Notes: generated by a model from the sequence alone, not told the origin. A DNA stretch of 51,526 nt from JBFLYZ01 sp040756415 (GCA_040756415.1 JBFLYZ010000024.1:1-51526); one strand, 5' to 3'; shown: positions 35,096 through 43,893, counted from the stretch's first letter. Numbers and translations: made by a program.

Positions 35096-36096
35096 AGAAG
35101 GGGGTTTTGCTGATCAACCTGGGCACGCCCGATTCGCCCAACGTGAGGGATGTGAGAAGATATCTTACGCAATTCCTGAACGACCCTTACGTGATCGATA
35201 TCAATCCGCTGGGGCGTTTTTTTCTGGTCAATTGCATCATCGTTCCCTTCCGCGCGCCTAAGTCGGCAAAGCTGTACGGGAAGATATGGACCGCAGAGGG
35301 CTCGCCCCTGCTCGTGCACGGCATAAAACTGAAGGAGCAGCTCCAGCAGCAACTGGGTGAAGGCTATTTGGTAGAGCTGGGTATGCGCTACCAGAATCCC
35401 AGCATTGAATCGGCCTTTCTGAAACTCAAGCGTGCGGGCGTCAGCGAGGTGACCGTGATCCCGCTTTATCCTCAATACGCCACCTCCTCTACCGAATCGA
35501 CCATACAGGCGGTAAACCGGGTTTCAAAGAAGCACGGCTTTACCCGTTTGCGCATTATAGATAAATTCTACCAGGACCCCGGTTTCCTGGACGCGCTGTG
35601 CGAAGTGGCAAAAAAATATGCGATCAGCGATTACGATCATATTCTGTTCAGCTACCACGGCCTGCCCGAGCGCCAGGTCAAAAAAGTATATCCCCTGCAT
35701 TGCCGTATCAACGATGCCTGCTGCGCGGTGATATCGGGGCAGAACGAGCTGTGCTACCGGGCGGCCTGCTATGAAACAACCCGGCAGATGGTGCGCAGGC
35801 TGGGTATACCTGAAGGGAAATATACCACTGCGTTCCAGTCAAGGCTCGATGATAAGTGGCTAAAGCCGTATTCTGATAAGGTGGTGGAAGAAAAAGCGAA
35901 GGAAGGAATGAAAAAGATGCTGGTATTCTCGCCCGCATTCGTAGCCGACTGCCTGGAGACCATCTATGAGATAGGAACGGAATATGCAGAGATCTTTCAT
36001 GAGCACGGGGGGGAGAAGCTGCAGATGGTGGAGAGCCTGAACACGCACCCGAAATGGGTGGAAGCGCTGAAGAAGATGGTGCTGGGATCAAAATAA
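35092..36096 (+). CDS. hemH: Ferrochelatase
   Basis: 334 residues from ATG at 35092, overlapping the lnt stop by 4 nt (ATGA). It inserts Fe(II) into protoporphyrin IX. The catalytic His189 in SYHGLPERQ and Glu289 in ADCLETIYEIG are present. Between them is a cysteine-rich stretch (C204, C210, C211, C221, C226) in a region where some bacterial ferrochelatases carry extra cysteines; a metal or [2Fe-2S] site is possible but not shown. The protein has no membrane helix. The stop is followed by a bidirectional terminator. Heme use fits the respiratory lifestyle of many Bacteroidota. Confidence 0.95.
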   Translation: MKKGVLLINLGTPDSPNVRDVRRYLTQFLNDPYVIDINPLGRFFLVNCIIVPFRAPKSAKLYGKIWTAEGSPLLVHGIKLKEQLQQQLGEGYLVELGMRYQNPSIESAFLKLKRAGVSEVTVIPLYPQYATSSTESTIQAVNRVSKKHGFTRLRIIDKFYQDPGFLDALCEVAKKYAISDYDHILFSYHGLPERQVKKVYPLHCRINDACCAVISGQNELCYRAACYETTRQMVRRLGIPEGKYTTAFQSRLDDKWLKPYSDKVVEEKAKEGMKKMLVFSPAFVADCLETIYEIGTEYAEIFHEHGGEKLQMVESLNTHPKWVEALKKMVLGSK

Positions 36097-36126
36097 AAAG
36101 CCCCCGCAGCGCAGGGGCTTTTTATT
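36096..36126. terminator. Bidirectional terminator between hemH and the large T9SS gene
   Basis: AAAAAGCCCCCGC and GCAGGGGCTTTTT pair around a short loop, with T-runs on both strands, so it can stop transcription from both sides. Confidence 0.85.
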
Positions 36127-36140
36127 TAACCCTTTCGGTA

Positions 36141-38690
36141 TTAATCTTTGATAAACTTCGTTTTGCCGTTCTTGCCCTGATCCGAAACATCGATAAAGTA
36201 CATTCCGTTCATGAAGGCGGAAACATCGATAATAACAGTATTGATGCCGGCTACGGAGTTCACCGTATGGCTGGCGACCATGCGCCCGGTAACATCATAA
36301 ATGCGTATTACAGTTCCCGCCCGTTCAGCGGCCGAGTTATAGCACACGGTGATCTTATCGTTGGCGGGATTGGGTGCGATGAGCAGGTCGTACACCTCGG
36401 TGCTGAAATTAACGGCAACCAGGTGCGAATAAGAGAACCGTCCGTTATGATCTACCTGCTTGAGGCGGTAATACGCCAGGCCTTCCACAGGGTCGGTATC
36501 GAGGCTGGTATAGCTGAGGCGTTCGGTGCTGTTGCCTCCGGGCGCCTTGCTGTCAACGATGGCTACCTCCTCGTAGGTGCTGCCGTCAGTCGTGCGCTCA
36601 ACGATAAAATAATCATTGTTGATCTCTGATTCAGTGGTCCAGCTTACGAGCACTGCGCTGGCCTGGGGCTGGGCGTCAAAATGAGTGAGCGAAATAGGCA
36701 GCGGTGACAACTGGCTGGCCATGCCCCAGGGCGAGAAGGTGGTTACCCCGGGTACCGTAACGGAGTTTCCAGCGGTGGTTTGTCCTCCCAGTGCCGGTTC
36801 CCATTTGGATGTGCCCGAGTTCCAGCGCTGCACGCGCTGATCGGAAGCTACGTTGTAAGGCGCGTTGCCTATCTCGGTAGCGGCATAAGAGAAAGTCATG
36901 GTAGCCGTTCCGGTAGGCCCCGTTTTATCGATCTGCCAGAAACGGTCGACCGTAGCGTTACAGTTATTGTTGGTCTGGCTGGTATACGAGCAGGTAAGTC
37001 CGGTAACGCTGTTCAGGTTGGTGACCGGTGTGGGGGTGGTGGGCCAGGGCGTGTTGTCAGGAGCGGTAGGATAAGTGGAAATGGTAACGTTTCCTATGGT
37101 GCCCGCGGTCAGATTAAAGGTAAAGGGAATATATGTTCCGCCCGCTGTGCCGAATGGAAATACGTGTGCGCCAGTGGTAGACCCCATATTCCATTGTATC
37201 TTGCTGAGATTGGATGTATTCTCGCTGATGGCGTATCCGCTGGTACGCGTAACCGCACCGGCTGCAGGGTTGTTGATGATGAGCGTAAATGCGTTGAGGT
37301 TGAGTGGGCCGGCAGTAAAAGCCATCACACCGGCCGTGCCCGTGCCTACGGTAGTATTGATGCCGAGGAACAATGTCCCGGAAGCCTTGTTGCAGGTCAG
37401 GTTGTAGAAGTTGGTGCTTACCGTGCCGCCAATGGTCTGGTTGCCTGTTCCGTTGAACAATGCGGTGTTGACTCCCACCGGGGTGCCCGAGGTAAAGGAG
37501 GCGTTATTGGTGAAGTTCCCCTGAAAAGTATGCGTGATATTGGCAACGGCATTGTTTCTTGTAGCGTTGAATACCCCGTTGGTCTGGATCAGCGTATTGC
37601 CGTTTACGGTAAGCCCGCCAGCGCTCCAGGGTACGTATTCGGCATAATTTTGTATCGTTAAATTGCCCTGCATGGTTTGGGCACCGTTCGAATATTTATC
37701 CGGCATTCCGGTATTGGCCAGGCCGTTGCATATAACATGGCCGTAAGTAATAGGCTGCATGTCCTGCCATCCACGGGACGCATAATTAACGGTGCTGGTG
37801 GCGTTTAATGAATAAGTGGCATAGCCCGTAAACCCTCCAAGGATATTGGGGCCGCCATAGTTGAGCGTACTGCCGGCTCCCATGGTAAAGGTCCCTCCTC
37901 CGCCCACATAACGCTGAAGGGTGGTGCTCGAATTGATCACCGTGGTATCGCGTATCGACACGGTGGTATTCGCGCCAATGGTCAGGTTGCCGTCATAGGG
38001 CTGAAAATTGAACATGCCCGAGGCGCCAACACCGGTGATCGTGACGGTTGGAGAGTTGGTCAGCCCGAAAGTGATGGACTCGCCTTTAACATGATAGGTG
38101 GTGTTCCTGCAGTTGATGGTCATGGCTCCGGCCCGGTCGAAAACGAGGTCGGGCTCGGTGCCGGGCTGGGTTTGCGCGTATTGTCCGAACCTCACCAGTG
38201 AGCCCCTGAAGATCATATCGCCAGGCGAAATGCTGTTGGCCATAATGTAGGTATTGCCATTGCCGGAATTGTGAATATAGGCATCGCCATTGAATACCCA
38301 TGAGCCGTTCACCGCATCGAGCTGGATCACGTTGTAGCTTACGGGACTGCAATAGTTGTTGGCGTTAAAGCGTGCGATACCGTTGACAGTAAGCGTAAAG
38401 CCCATCACGCGTATGCGGTTGTTTACGCAGGCGTTGCCGTTAACAGTAAGGTTGTTGCAGGATATATTGGCGCTCAGCGTGATCGTACAGGTGCTGGTAA
38501 AGGTCATGGTAAGATCATCCGCTGCGGTGGGCACTCCGGCTGGGCTCCAGTTAGTGCCGGTATTGAAATCCGTGCCCGCTCCTCCCGAGCCCTGGCCTAC
38601 CCATGACCTGGCCACTCCATAAGACGCGGTATACGTGAACAGGCTGAGTACGGTAGCAGTAAGATAGAATTTGAGTACGTTTTTCATCAT
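36141..38690 (-). CDS. Large secreted protein with T9SS type A sorting domain
   Basis: 849 residues from the ATG at 38690 (a second ATG follows directly); an upstream TTG in frame is rejected because the signal peptide KNVLKFYLTATVLSLFTYTASYG starts here. The body is repetitive and Thr/Asn/Gly-rich with many LTVNGN and INNSST-like strands, which suggests a beta-helix or stalk. A FnIII-like domain is near 670-765 (VLVSWTTESEINNDYFIVE), followed by the sorting domain (APNPANDK ... GMYFIDVSD). It follows a 93-residue secreted-protein gene after a 22-nt gap, so the two are co-transcribed from a palindrome-containing promoter. A surface adhesin is a reasonable guess. Confidence 0.85.
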   Translation of the reverse strand: MMKNVLKFYLTATVLSLFTYTASYGVARSWVGQGSGGAGTDFNTGTNWSPAGVPTAADDLTMTFTSTCTITLSANISCNNLTVNGNACVNNRIRVMGFTLTVNGIARFNANNYCSPVSYNVIQLDAVNGSWVFNGDAYIHNSGNGNTYIMANSISPGDMIFRGSLVRFGQYAQTQPGTEPDLVFDRAGAMTINCRNTTYHVKGESITFGLTNSPTVTITGVGASGMFNFQPYDGNLTIGANTTVSIRDTTVINSSTTLQRYVGGGGTFTMGAGSTLNYGGPNILGGFTGYATYSLNATSTVNYASRGWQDMQPITYGHVICNGLANTGMPDKYSNGAQTMQGNLTIQNYAEYVPWSAGGLTVNGNTLIQTNGVFNATRNNAVANITHTFQGNFTNNASFTSGTPVGVNTALFNGTGNQTIGGTVSTNFYNLTCNKASGTLFLGINTTVGTGTAGVMAFTAGPLNLNAFTLIINNPAAGAVTRTSGYAISENTSNLSKIQWNMGSTTGAHVFPFGTAGGTYIPFTFNLTAGTIGNVTISTYPTAPDNTPWPTTPTPVTNLNSVTGLTCSYTSQTNNNCNATVDRFWQIDKTGPTGTATMTFSYAATEIGNAPYNVASDQRVQRWNSGTSKWEPALGGQTTAGNSVTVPGVTTFSPWGMASQLSPLPISLTHFDAQPQASAVLVSWTTESEINNDYFIVERTTDGSTYEEVAIVDSKAPGGNSTERLSYTSLDTDPVEGLAYYRLKQVDHNGRFSYSHLVAVNFSTEVYDLLIAPNPANDKITVCYNSAAERAGTVIRIYDVTGRMVASHTVNSVAGINTVIIDVSAFMNGMYFIDVSDQGKNGKTKFIKD

Positions 38691-38712
38691 ACTATGAGTT
38701 GGTCTGATCAAT

Positions 38713-38994
38713 TTAGTTTTTGGGGTTCACAGAAGTTTCTTCCTTCTTTGCGGCAGCAGGGGTGATCGCTTTCTGATTACCTGTATTTGCCTGTTTCTGC
38801 GTGCTGCTTTGCTGGTTCTCATAACTGTTCGGATTGTTCTTCTCCTTTTCCAGCTTCATCTGCTGGATCTGCTCATCCGTGTACGTAACGGAGCTTCCGT
38901 TCTGGCCCTGCTGGTTGGTTTGCTGTGCCGCGGCCGTAACGAAAGTGAGCAAGCCAAAGGAGCAGCTCAGTAAAATCTTGGTGCAAATGGTCAT
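38713..38994 (-). CDS. Small secreted Gln/Asn-rich protein
   Basis: 93 residues. A signal peptide (TKILLSCSFGLLTFVTAAAQ) is followed by a disordered, Gln/Asn/Lys-rich mature part of about 70 residues (QQTNQQGQNGSS, EKEKNNPNSYENQQSS) with no domain. It is the first gene of an operon whose second gene encodes the 849-residue T9SS protein, so it may be a secreted partner or regulator of that protein; this is inference. It has no T9SS domain. I do not recognise a family. Confidence 0.7.
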   Translation of the reverse strand: MTICTKILLSCSFGLLTFVTAAAQQTNQQGQNGSSVTYTDEQIQQMKLEKEKNNPNSYENQQSSTQKQANTGNQKAITPAAAKKEETSVNPKN

Positions 38995-39022
38995 GGGATG
39001 AGGGTTATAGTTTTATAGCTAA

Positions 39023-39052
39023 CAAATTTATTATATGTCTATATATAGACAA
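39023..39052 (-). promoter_or_regulatory. Promoter of the small secreted/T9SS operon
   Basis: TTG (39052-39050), 19 nt, TAAATTTG (39030-39023) on the minus strand; predicted leader about 22 nt to the ATG at 38994. A perfect palindrome fills most of the spacer. Confidence 0.7.
39036..39051. promoter_or_regulatory. Perfect 16-bp palindrome inside the promoter (operator candidate)
   Basis: TGTCTATATATAGACA is exactly its own reverse complement and lies between the -33 and -7 elements, overlapping the TTG by 2 nt. A bound dimeric regulator would block the polymerase. No regulator gene is adjacent. Confidence 0.6.
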
Positions 39053-39226
39053 GGTATTTGGCTTAAAAGTTGCAAGCATTTAGGCGAACCGGGCTAAAGA
39101 TCGGACGAACAGGCCCTTTATTCCCATGAAAATGAGCATAAATGAGGGCTTATAGGATAATTCCTTTCTTAATGATTTAATTTGAAAATCAGCATCTTGC
39201 ATCCTTGCCTGATGAGGAAAAAAATA

Positions 39227-39257
39227 TTTGCATTCGATAAATTTATTGATACATTTG
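39227..39257 (+). promoter_or_regulatory. Promoter of the 113-residue secreted protein gene
   Basis: TTTG (39227-39230), 19 nt, TACATTTG (39250-39257): full consensus. The predicted leader is about 92 nt. Confidence 0.75.
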
Positions 39258-39354
39258 CTAGGTACAAGTTCATTGTTTGTTGAAACCTTTTCGGATAAAA
39301 TACGTTTAATAAGCGCAATCAACATTAAAAGTAAACACCCCAAATCCTAATCAA

Positions 39355-39696
39355 ATGAAAAAACTGATCCTGACCTTTGCCGTGTTCATGGCTACCGGCC
39401 TCCTGATGAATTTCAATTCGTTTGCGGGCTGCGAGAGCGCATTGCCCAATAATCTGCAGGCTTGTTTTAATGCAGTACAGCAAAACCAGCTCGATGTGAA
39501 TGTAGTAGGAAACAACCTGTATATAACAGGCACTATCGATCCCAGCAAAAGGGAAGAGTGCGAAGCCTGTATCAACGAATATAACGCTGCCGCGGCTAGC
39601 TGTCCTGGCGCCCCGGTGATAGCGTACGGCAACCCTCCCACTACCTATGGCGGCACTACGCTTACCCCGGGTACGGTACAGACCAAGCGCGGGTAA
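39355..39696 (+). CDS. Small secreted cysteine-containing protein
   Basis: 113 residues with a signal peptide ending near residue 24 (NFNSFAG). The mature protein has five Cys (in GCESA, QACFN, EECEAC and SCPGAP) that could form disulphides in the periplasm, and a Pro/Thr/Gly-rich tail (TTYGGTTLTPGTVQ). No family was recognised. A consensus promoter and an intrinsic terminator bracket it, so it is a single-gene transcript with a 92-nt leader. The bracketing signals make it a confident gene despite its size. The odd cysteine count allows at most two internal pairs. Confidence 0.8.
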   Translation: MKKLILTFAVFMATGLLMNFNSFAGCESALPNNLQACFNAVQQNQLDVNVVGNNLYITGTIDPSKREECEACINEYNAAAASCPGAPVIAYGNPPTTYGGTTLTPGTVQTKRG

Positions 39697-39721
39697 CCGA
39701 TAGCATCCATAAAATCAGATT

Positions 39722-39746
39722 AAACCCCGAGTATCCGGGGTTTTTT
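39722..39746 (+). terminator. Intrinsic terminator after the small secreted protein
   Basis: CCCCG/CGGGG stem with a short loop, flanked by A and followed by TTTTTT. Confidence 0.85.
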
Positions 39747-39748
39747 CA

Positions 39749-39756
39749 TATGTTTG
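39749..39756 (+). promoter_or_regulatory. -7 box for the lipoprotein gene
   Basis: TATGTTTG directly after the terminator; transcription would begin near 39762, leaving a leader of 5 nt to the ATG at 39767 or about 14 nt to the ATG at 39776. No -33 element is seen. Confidence 0.5.
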
Positions 39757-39766
39757 TTTCTTACTT

Positions 39767-40630
39767 ATGATCAAAATGAAGAATCGCCTGTTCCCGATCC
39801 TGTCCGCGCTGGCAGCGGTCATCATTTATTCCTGCGGTGGAGAAGCCAAGGATCCCAAAACGGATAAAACGGATGCCGACACCCTTGCGGCCGATACCAC
39901 ACCGCTGAAAATATATACCCTGCCCGCCCCGCTGCAGATCCCCAATGCGATCAAGGGCTTCAAAACAAAGTACTCGGAAGAATTCCTTATCCCGACCAAT
40001 AAGAGCGACATAGCTTATAATACCAATTTTCAAAAAGCGGTCAATATCGGCATATACGGAATCGACATGGGCTATGCCATGCTCTTCGACCAGACCCAGA
40101 CCTCCATTGATTATTTTTCGCGCACCGCGCGGCTGGCCAACGACCTCAATATCCTGGGCGCCTTCGATAAGCAGGTGATCGAGGATTTCAGGCGTAATAT
40201 CGACAACCGCGATTCGGCCATTTATATCGTGTTGTCATCGTTCAACAATGCGCACATGTTCCTGAAAAAAGATAACCGTAAGGAGATCGGCCTGCTGATC
40301 ACGGCCGGCTCGTTTGTCGAAGGGCTGCACCTATCCTCTTCCATCTATAAAAAGGAAAAATCGAAAGAAGTGATCGACCTGATCGCGCAGCAGAAGCTGT
40401 TTCTCGATAATATCGTGGAGTTGCTCTATGCCTACCAGGACCAGCAGGAGATCAAAACGCTGAACGAGAAGCTGATGGACCTCAAGACCGTATACGATGG
40501 GGTGGTCATTACCTTCAAGCCCGGTGACAAGCCTCATACCAATATCGTGGACAAGCTGGAGATAACCGAAGACCAGTTGGCGGCTATAGGCACCAAGGTG
40601 ACTGCTATCCGCGAATACCTTGTTAACTGA
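39767..40630 (+). CDS. Conserved Bacteroidota lipoprotein
   Basis: 287 residues from 39767, or 284 from the ATG at 39776; the latter fits a leader of about 14 nt better. A lipoprotein signal peptide ends at Cys23 (or Cys20) in VIIYSCGG, followed by an acidic, Thr/Asp/Lys-rich linker to about residue 45. The mature part is largely helical (FQKAVNIGIYGIDMGYAMLFDQTQT, then LNEKLMDLKTVYD). Similar lipoproteins are common in Bacteroidota, but I cannot assign a function. It lies 38 nt upstream of pabB, which has its own -7 box. Confidence 0.8.
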   Translation: MIKMKNRLFPILSALAAVIIYSCGGEAKDPKTDKTDADTLAADTTPLKIYTLPAPLQIPNAIKGFKTKYSEEFLIPTNKSDIAYNTNFQKAVNIGIYGIDMGYAMLFDQTQTSIDYFSRTARLANDLNILGAFDKQVIEDFRRNIDNRDSAIYIVLSSFNNAHMFLKKDNRKEIGLLITAGSFVEGLHLSSSIYKKEKSKEVIDLIAQQKLFLDNIVELLYAYQDQQEIKTLNEKLMDLKTVYDGVVITFKPGDKPHTNIVDKLEITEDQLAAIGTKVTAIREYLVN

Positions 40631-40655
40631 TCCCTTCACCGCTGGCGATATAAAG

Positions 40656-40663
40656 TATATTTG
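40656..40663 (+). promoter_or_regulatory. -7 box next to the pabB start
   Basis: TATATTTG ends 5 nt before the GTG at 40669, so a predicted start of transcription near 40668-40670 would give a leaderless or nearly leaderless mRNA. Confidence 0.5.
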
Positions 40664-40668
40664 CCTCC

Positions 40669-41961
40669 GTGCGTTTCTTTCACCCGCTTCAGGTAAGCGA
40701 TATTTCAGAGTTTAAGAAAAAGACGCTGGACTGGGCGGCCGGCTTCGAATACTGCTGCATATACGACAGCAACAGCGACCCTTCCCCGTACACCTCTTAT
40801 GATTTTATTGCGGCTGCCGGCTGTCTCAGCAAGCTGGTATGCGATCCGGGCGAGGCCTTCAGGGCCCTGAGAACATACCACGCCTCCGCTGCCGATTACC
40901 TGTTCGGCTATTTTTCGTACGATCTTAAAAATGAACTGGAAGAGCTGGAGTCGAACAAGGCCGATGGCCTGGGCTTTCCCGGCATGGTGTTTTTTCAGCC
41001 TCAATACCTTGTTATGGTCCGCAATGGCCGGGCAGAGGTGGGTGTGGCCGATGAGAAATTCGACCCGGAGAAGTTCCTGGCCGCCTTGGATGCCGCTTCT
41101 GTGCGGGACAAGCTCCGCAAGACCCCGGTTCATATCCGGCAGCGCGTTACCAGGGAGGATTACCTGCGCAATGTAAACGCCATCAAAAGGCATATCCGCC
41201 AGGGCGATATCTATGAAATGAATTACTGCATGGAGTTCTTTGCGGAGGAAACGCTTATCGATCCCCTGCAGGCCTTTCATGCGCTGAACCGCATATCGCA
41301 GCCGCCTTTCAGCAGCTATTGCAGGTTTGACGATAAATACCTGGTATCGGCCAGCCCGGAGCGCTTTCTGAAAAAAACCGGCAATAAGGTGATCTCGCAG
41401 CCTATAAAGGGTACTGCCCGGAGAGGGCAGACGCCCGAAGAGGATGAGCGCATCCGGGCAGGGTTGAGGAACAATCTTAAGGAACAAAGCGAGAATGTGA
41501 TGATCGTTGACCTGGTGCGCAATGACCTGTCGCGTTCGGCAAAGAAAGAGACCGTGCGCGTGGAAGAGCTCTTTGGTGTTTACACCTTCATGCAGGTGCA
41601 CCAGATGATATCGACCATAAGCGCGGAGCTGCGCTGCGGGGTGCATTTCCTGGATGTGATACGCGATTGCTTCCCCATGGGGTCGATGACCGGGGCGCCC
41701 AAGGTCCGGGCCATGGAGCTGATCGAGCAGTATGAGGCGAGCAGGCGCGGGCTCTTCTCGGGAGCCATGGGATATATCACTCCCTCTGGCGACTTTGATT
41801 TTAACGTGGTTATACGCAGCATACTCTATAGTGCCGGGCGCCAGTATCTTTCTTTTATGGTGGGCAGCGCCATAACCGATGGATCGGAGCCGGAGCGCGA
41901 GTACGATGAATGCCTGCTGAAGGCCAGGGCGCTTTTCGAGGTACTCGGTCAAAATATATAA
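40669..41961 (+). CDS. pabB: Aminodeoxychorismate synthase component I
   Basis: 430 residues with a GTG start. The chorismate-binding fold is present, with PIKGT at 245-249: the Lys in this motif marks aminodeoxychorismate synthase, whereas anthranilate synthase has PIAGT. The DLVRNDL block (near 283) and the GSMTGAPKVRAMELIE block (near 343) follow. It converts chorismate to aminodeoxychorismate for folate synthesis with a PabA glutaminase, not found here. The N-terminal region is shorter than in E. coli PabB but complete for the family. It precedes tilS by 9 nt, so the two are one operon. Confidence 0.88.
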   Translation: MRFFHPLQVSDISEFKKKTLDWAAGFEYCCIYDSNSDPSPYTSYDFIAAAGCLSKLVCDPGEAFRALRTYHASAADYLFGYFSYDLKNELEELESNKADGLGFPGMVFFQPQYLVMVRNGRAEVGVADEKFDPEKFLAALDAASVRDKLRKTPVHIRQRVTREDYLRNVNAIKRHIRQGDIYEMNYCMEFFAEETLIDPLQAFHALNRISQPPFSSYCRFDDKYLVSASPERFLKKTGNKVISQPIKGTARRGQTPEEDERIRAGLRNNLKEQSENVMIVDLVRNDLSRSAKKETVRVEELFGVYTFMQVHQMISTISAELRCGVHFLDVIRDCFPMGSMTGAPKVRAMELIEQYEASRRGLFSGAMGYITPSGDFDFNVVIRSILYSAGRQYLSFMVGSAITDGSEPEREYDECLLKARALFEVLGQNI

Positions 41962-41970
41962 CTTAGCCCT

Positions 41971-43299
41971 ATGCTTGAGCGTTTTAAGGAGTTCATCGGT
42001 TCAGAGCGGCTGTTCCAGCCGGAGCAAAAGATCATTCTGGCGGTAAGCGGGGGTGTCGATTCGGCCGTACTGGCCGAGCTTTTTCACCGCGCTGAATTCA
42101 GGTTCGCCATTGCGCACTGCAATTTCATGCTGCGTGGAAAGGAATCGGACGATGACGAGGCGTTCTGCGAGCAACTGGCGCGCAGGTACAAGGTGCTGTT
42201 TGCCTGCGAGCGGTTCGATACGGCCAGGTATGTTGCCGAAAATAAGGTTTCGCTGCAGGCTGCCGCGCGTAAGCTCCGCTATGATTGGTTCAGCGGGCTG
42301 CTGGAAGAGCAGCAATTCGATTATATCGCCACCGCGCACCAGAAGAATGATGTGCTGGAGACCATGCTCATTAATTTTACCCGGGGCACAGGTATAGCCG
42401 GCCTGCACGGCATCCTTCCCAGGCAGGGCCGGCTCATCCGCCCCCTGCTTTTCGCCACGCGGCAGGAGATCGAGAGCTTTGCCGCCATGCAGCAGATCGC
42501 CCACCGAATCGATAGCAGCAACAGCTCGGAGAAATACGTGCGCAACAAGATACGCATGCGCGTGATCCCCGTGCTGCAGGAGATCAACCCTTCGATCGAG
42601 CAAACGGCCATACAAACCTCCAAGAACCTTTATTCTGCCGAGCTCATTCTTAAAAATCACCTGGCGCTGGAAAGAAAGCGCTGCATCAGCCAAAAGGGCA
42701 GGAAGGTGCTGATCAATATCAAAAAGCTCAGGCAGCTTGACCCGGTGAGGGCCTACCTCTTCGAGTTTTTACGCGAATACGGATTCAACGCCAAACTGAC
42801 CGAGCAGGTGGCCGATGCGCTCAGCGAAACACCGGGAAAGAAATTCTTATCGGAATCGCACATGCTGGTCAAAGACCGCGAGAACCTTATTCTCACGCCC
42901 ATGCGTGCCGATGACGATTACCCGGAGGTCGAGATCAAAAAAACCGAAAAGAGGATCCTCAAGCCGGTGAAGCTGAGCTTCAGCAAAGAGACGGTGAGCC
43001 GCAGGTTCGTCATTCCCCCGGGAAGCGAGGTGGCCTGCCTCGACCTCGAGCGCCTGCGTTTCCCGCTGAAGCTGCGCAGGTGGCTGTTTGGCGACCGCTT
43101 TGTGCCGCTGGGAATGAGCGAGCGCAAAAAGGTGAGCGACTTTCTGATCGACAACAAGGTCAGCGTAAGCGATAAGGAAGGGGTATGGGTATTGCTGTCG
43201 GGGCACGACATCTGCTGGGTGGTGGGCCACCGCATCGATGACCGGTACAAGATCACGCCCAAGACCAGGAAGGTGTTCAAAGTGGTGCTGAAATCCTGA
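41971..43299 (+). CDS. tilS: tRNA(Ile)-lysidine synthetase
   Basis: 442 residues. The PP-loop SGGVDS at 26-31 (in LAVSGGVDSAV) marks the ATP-binding site. TilS puts lysidine on C34 of the tRNA-Ile(CAU), changing its decoding from AUG to AUA. The N-terminal catalytic core (1-230) is followed by the central and C-terminal TilS domains (VPLGMSERKKVSDFLIDNKV near 377-396, then WVVGHRIDDRYKI). It is 9 nt after pabB and overlaps the next gene by 1 nt. No substrate tRNA gene is in the window. Confidence 0.95.
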   Translation: MLERFKEFIGSERLFQPEQKIILAVSGGVDSAVLAELFHRAEFRFAIAHCNFMLRGKESDDDEAFCEQLARRYKVLFACERFDTARYVAENKVSLQAAARKLRYDWFSGLLEEQQFDYIATAHQKNDVLETMLINFTRGTGIAGLHGILPRQGRLIRPLLFATRQEIESFAAMQQIAHRIDSSNSSEKYVRNKIRMRVIPVLQEINPSIEQTAIQTSKNLYSAELILKNHLALERKRCISQKGRKVLINIKKLRQLDPVRAYLFEFLREYGFNAKLTEQVADALSETPGKKFLSESHMLVKDRENLILTPMRADDDYPEVEIKKTEKRILKPVKLSFSKETVSRRFVIPPGSEVACLDLERLRFPLKLRRWLFGDRFVPLGMSERKKVSDFLIDNKVSVSDKEGVWVLLSGHDICWVVGHRIDDRYKITPKTRKVFKVVLKS

Positions 43300-43835
43300 T
43301 GGAAGAGAAGATCCTGTTCGAAGAAAAGCAGTACCTGGGCTTTAACCGCTTCTCCATCATACGAAGGGCCATCCTGGCTTTTTTTTGTTTCGGGGCCTAC
43401 TACTGGTCGCAGAATCCCAAGCCGGTGAACATATCGGGCATACGCATCGGCTCCTACCCCGCGGAAGATATTCCGAATTCGGGTGAGCTCTTCTTTATCC
43501 TGGGCATCATCATCCTGCTGCTCTCCGGCCTGCTGGTGTTTGTGCTGCACCTGCACACCACGGTCACAGAAACGCATATTGTCCTGGTGGGATTGTGGAC
43601 CAAGCGCATGGTGAAGATCGATCTCAGGAACATTACGGATGCAAAGGTGGTGCGGTATAAAAGTGCCGCCCTCAAGCAGCCCGTGTACAACCTGCATTAT
43701 AAGGGAACCATTCGTTTTTTCACCTCGGGTAACGAAGCGGTCGAGATCAGGGACAAGACAGGCCTGACCTACCGGATCGGCACGCAGCGGGCTTCGGAGC
43801 TGTGCAACCAGATCCGGTTGAAAATTTCTTCTTGA
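43299..43835 (+). CDS. Membrane protein with a PH-like domain
   Basis: 178 residues, overlapping the tilS stop by one base (TGATG), so translated with it. Two hydrophobic helices are predicted (about 22-40 and 67-87). The C-terminal half (about 95-175) is a beta-sandwich-like stretch (ETHIVLVGLWTKRMVKIDLRNITDAKVV, EAVEIRDKTGLTYRIGT) typical of small bacterial PH-like/DUF domains that follow membrane helices. Its function is unknown. Its position in the pabB-tilS transcript is probably due to operon convenience only. Confidence 0.75.
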   Translation: MEEKILFEEKQYLGFNRFSIIRRAILAFFCFGAYYWSQNPKPVNISGIRIGSYPAEDIPNSGELFFILGIIILLLSGLLVFVLHLHTTVTETHIVLVGLWTKRMVKIDLRNITDAKVVRYKSAALKQPVYNLHYKGTIRFFTSGNEAVEIRDKTGLTYRIGTQRASELCNQIRLKISS

Positions 43836-43893
43836 CTTTGATTTAAAAATGTATTACATTAGCTTAAGATTTAACCCCCAACACCAGCCGCCC

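Larger units (their letters stand above)
38995..39354. other. AT-rich 360-nt intergenic region with divergent promoters
   Basis: This gap holds two divergent consensus promoters (complement 39023-39052 and 39227-39257) and a perfect palindrome. A minus-strand reading frame of 87 codons (39080-39343) is not supported: no signal peptide, odd composition, and it runs through the plus-strand promoter. Nothing else was seen. Confidence 0.7.

Noticed and set aside
39080..39343. An 87-codon minus-strand frame in the AT-rich gap
   Set aside because: No family, no promoter or start context, and it runs through the consensus promoter of the plus-strand gene.
40705..41952. A 415-codon antisense frame in pabB
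   Set aside because: Mirror of pabB, no recognisable domain, no promoter.
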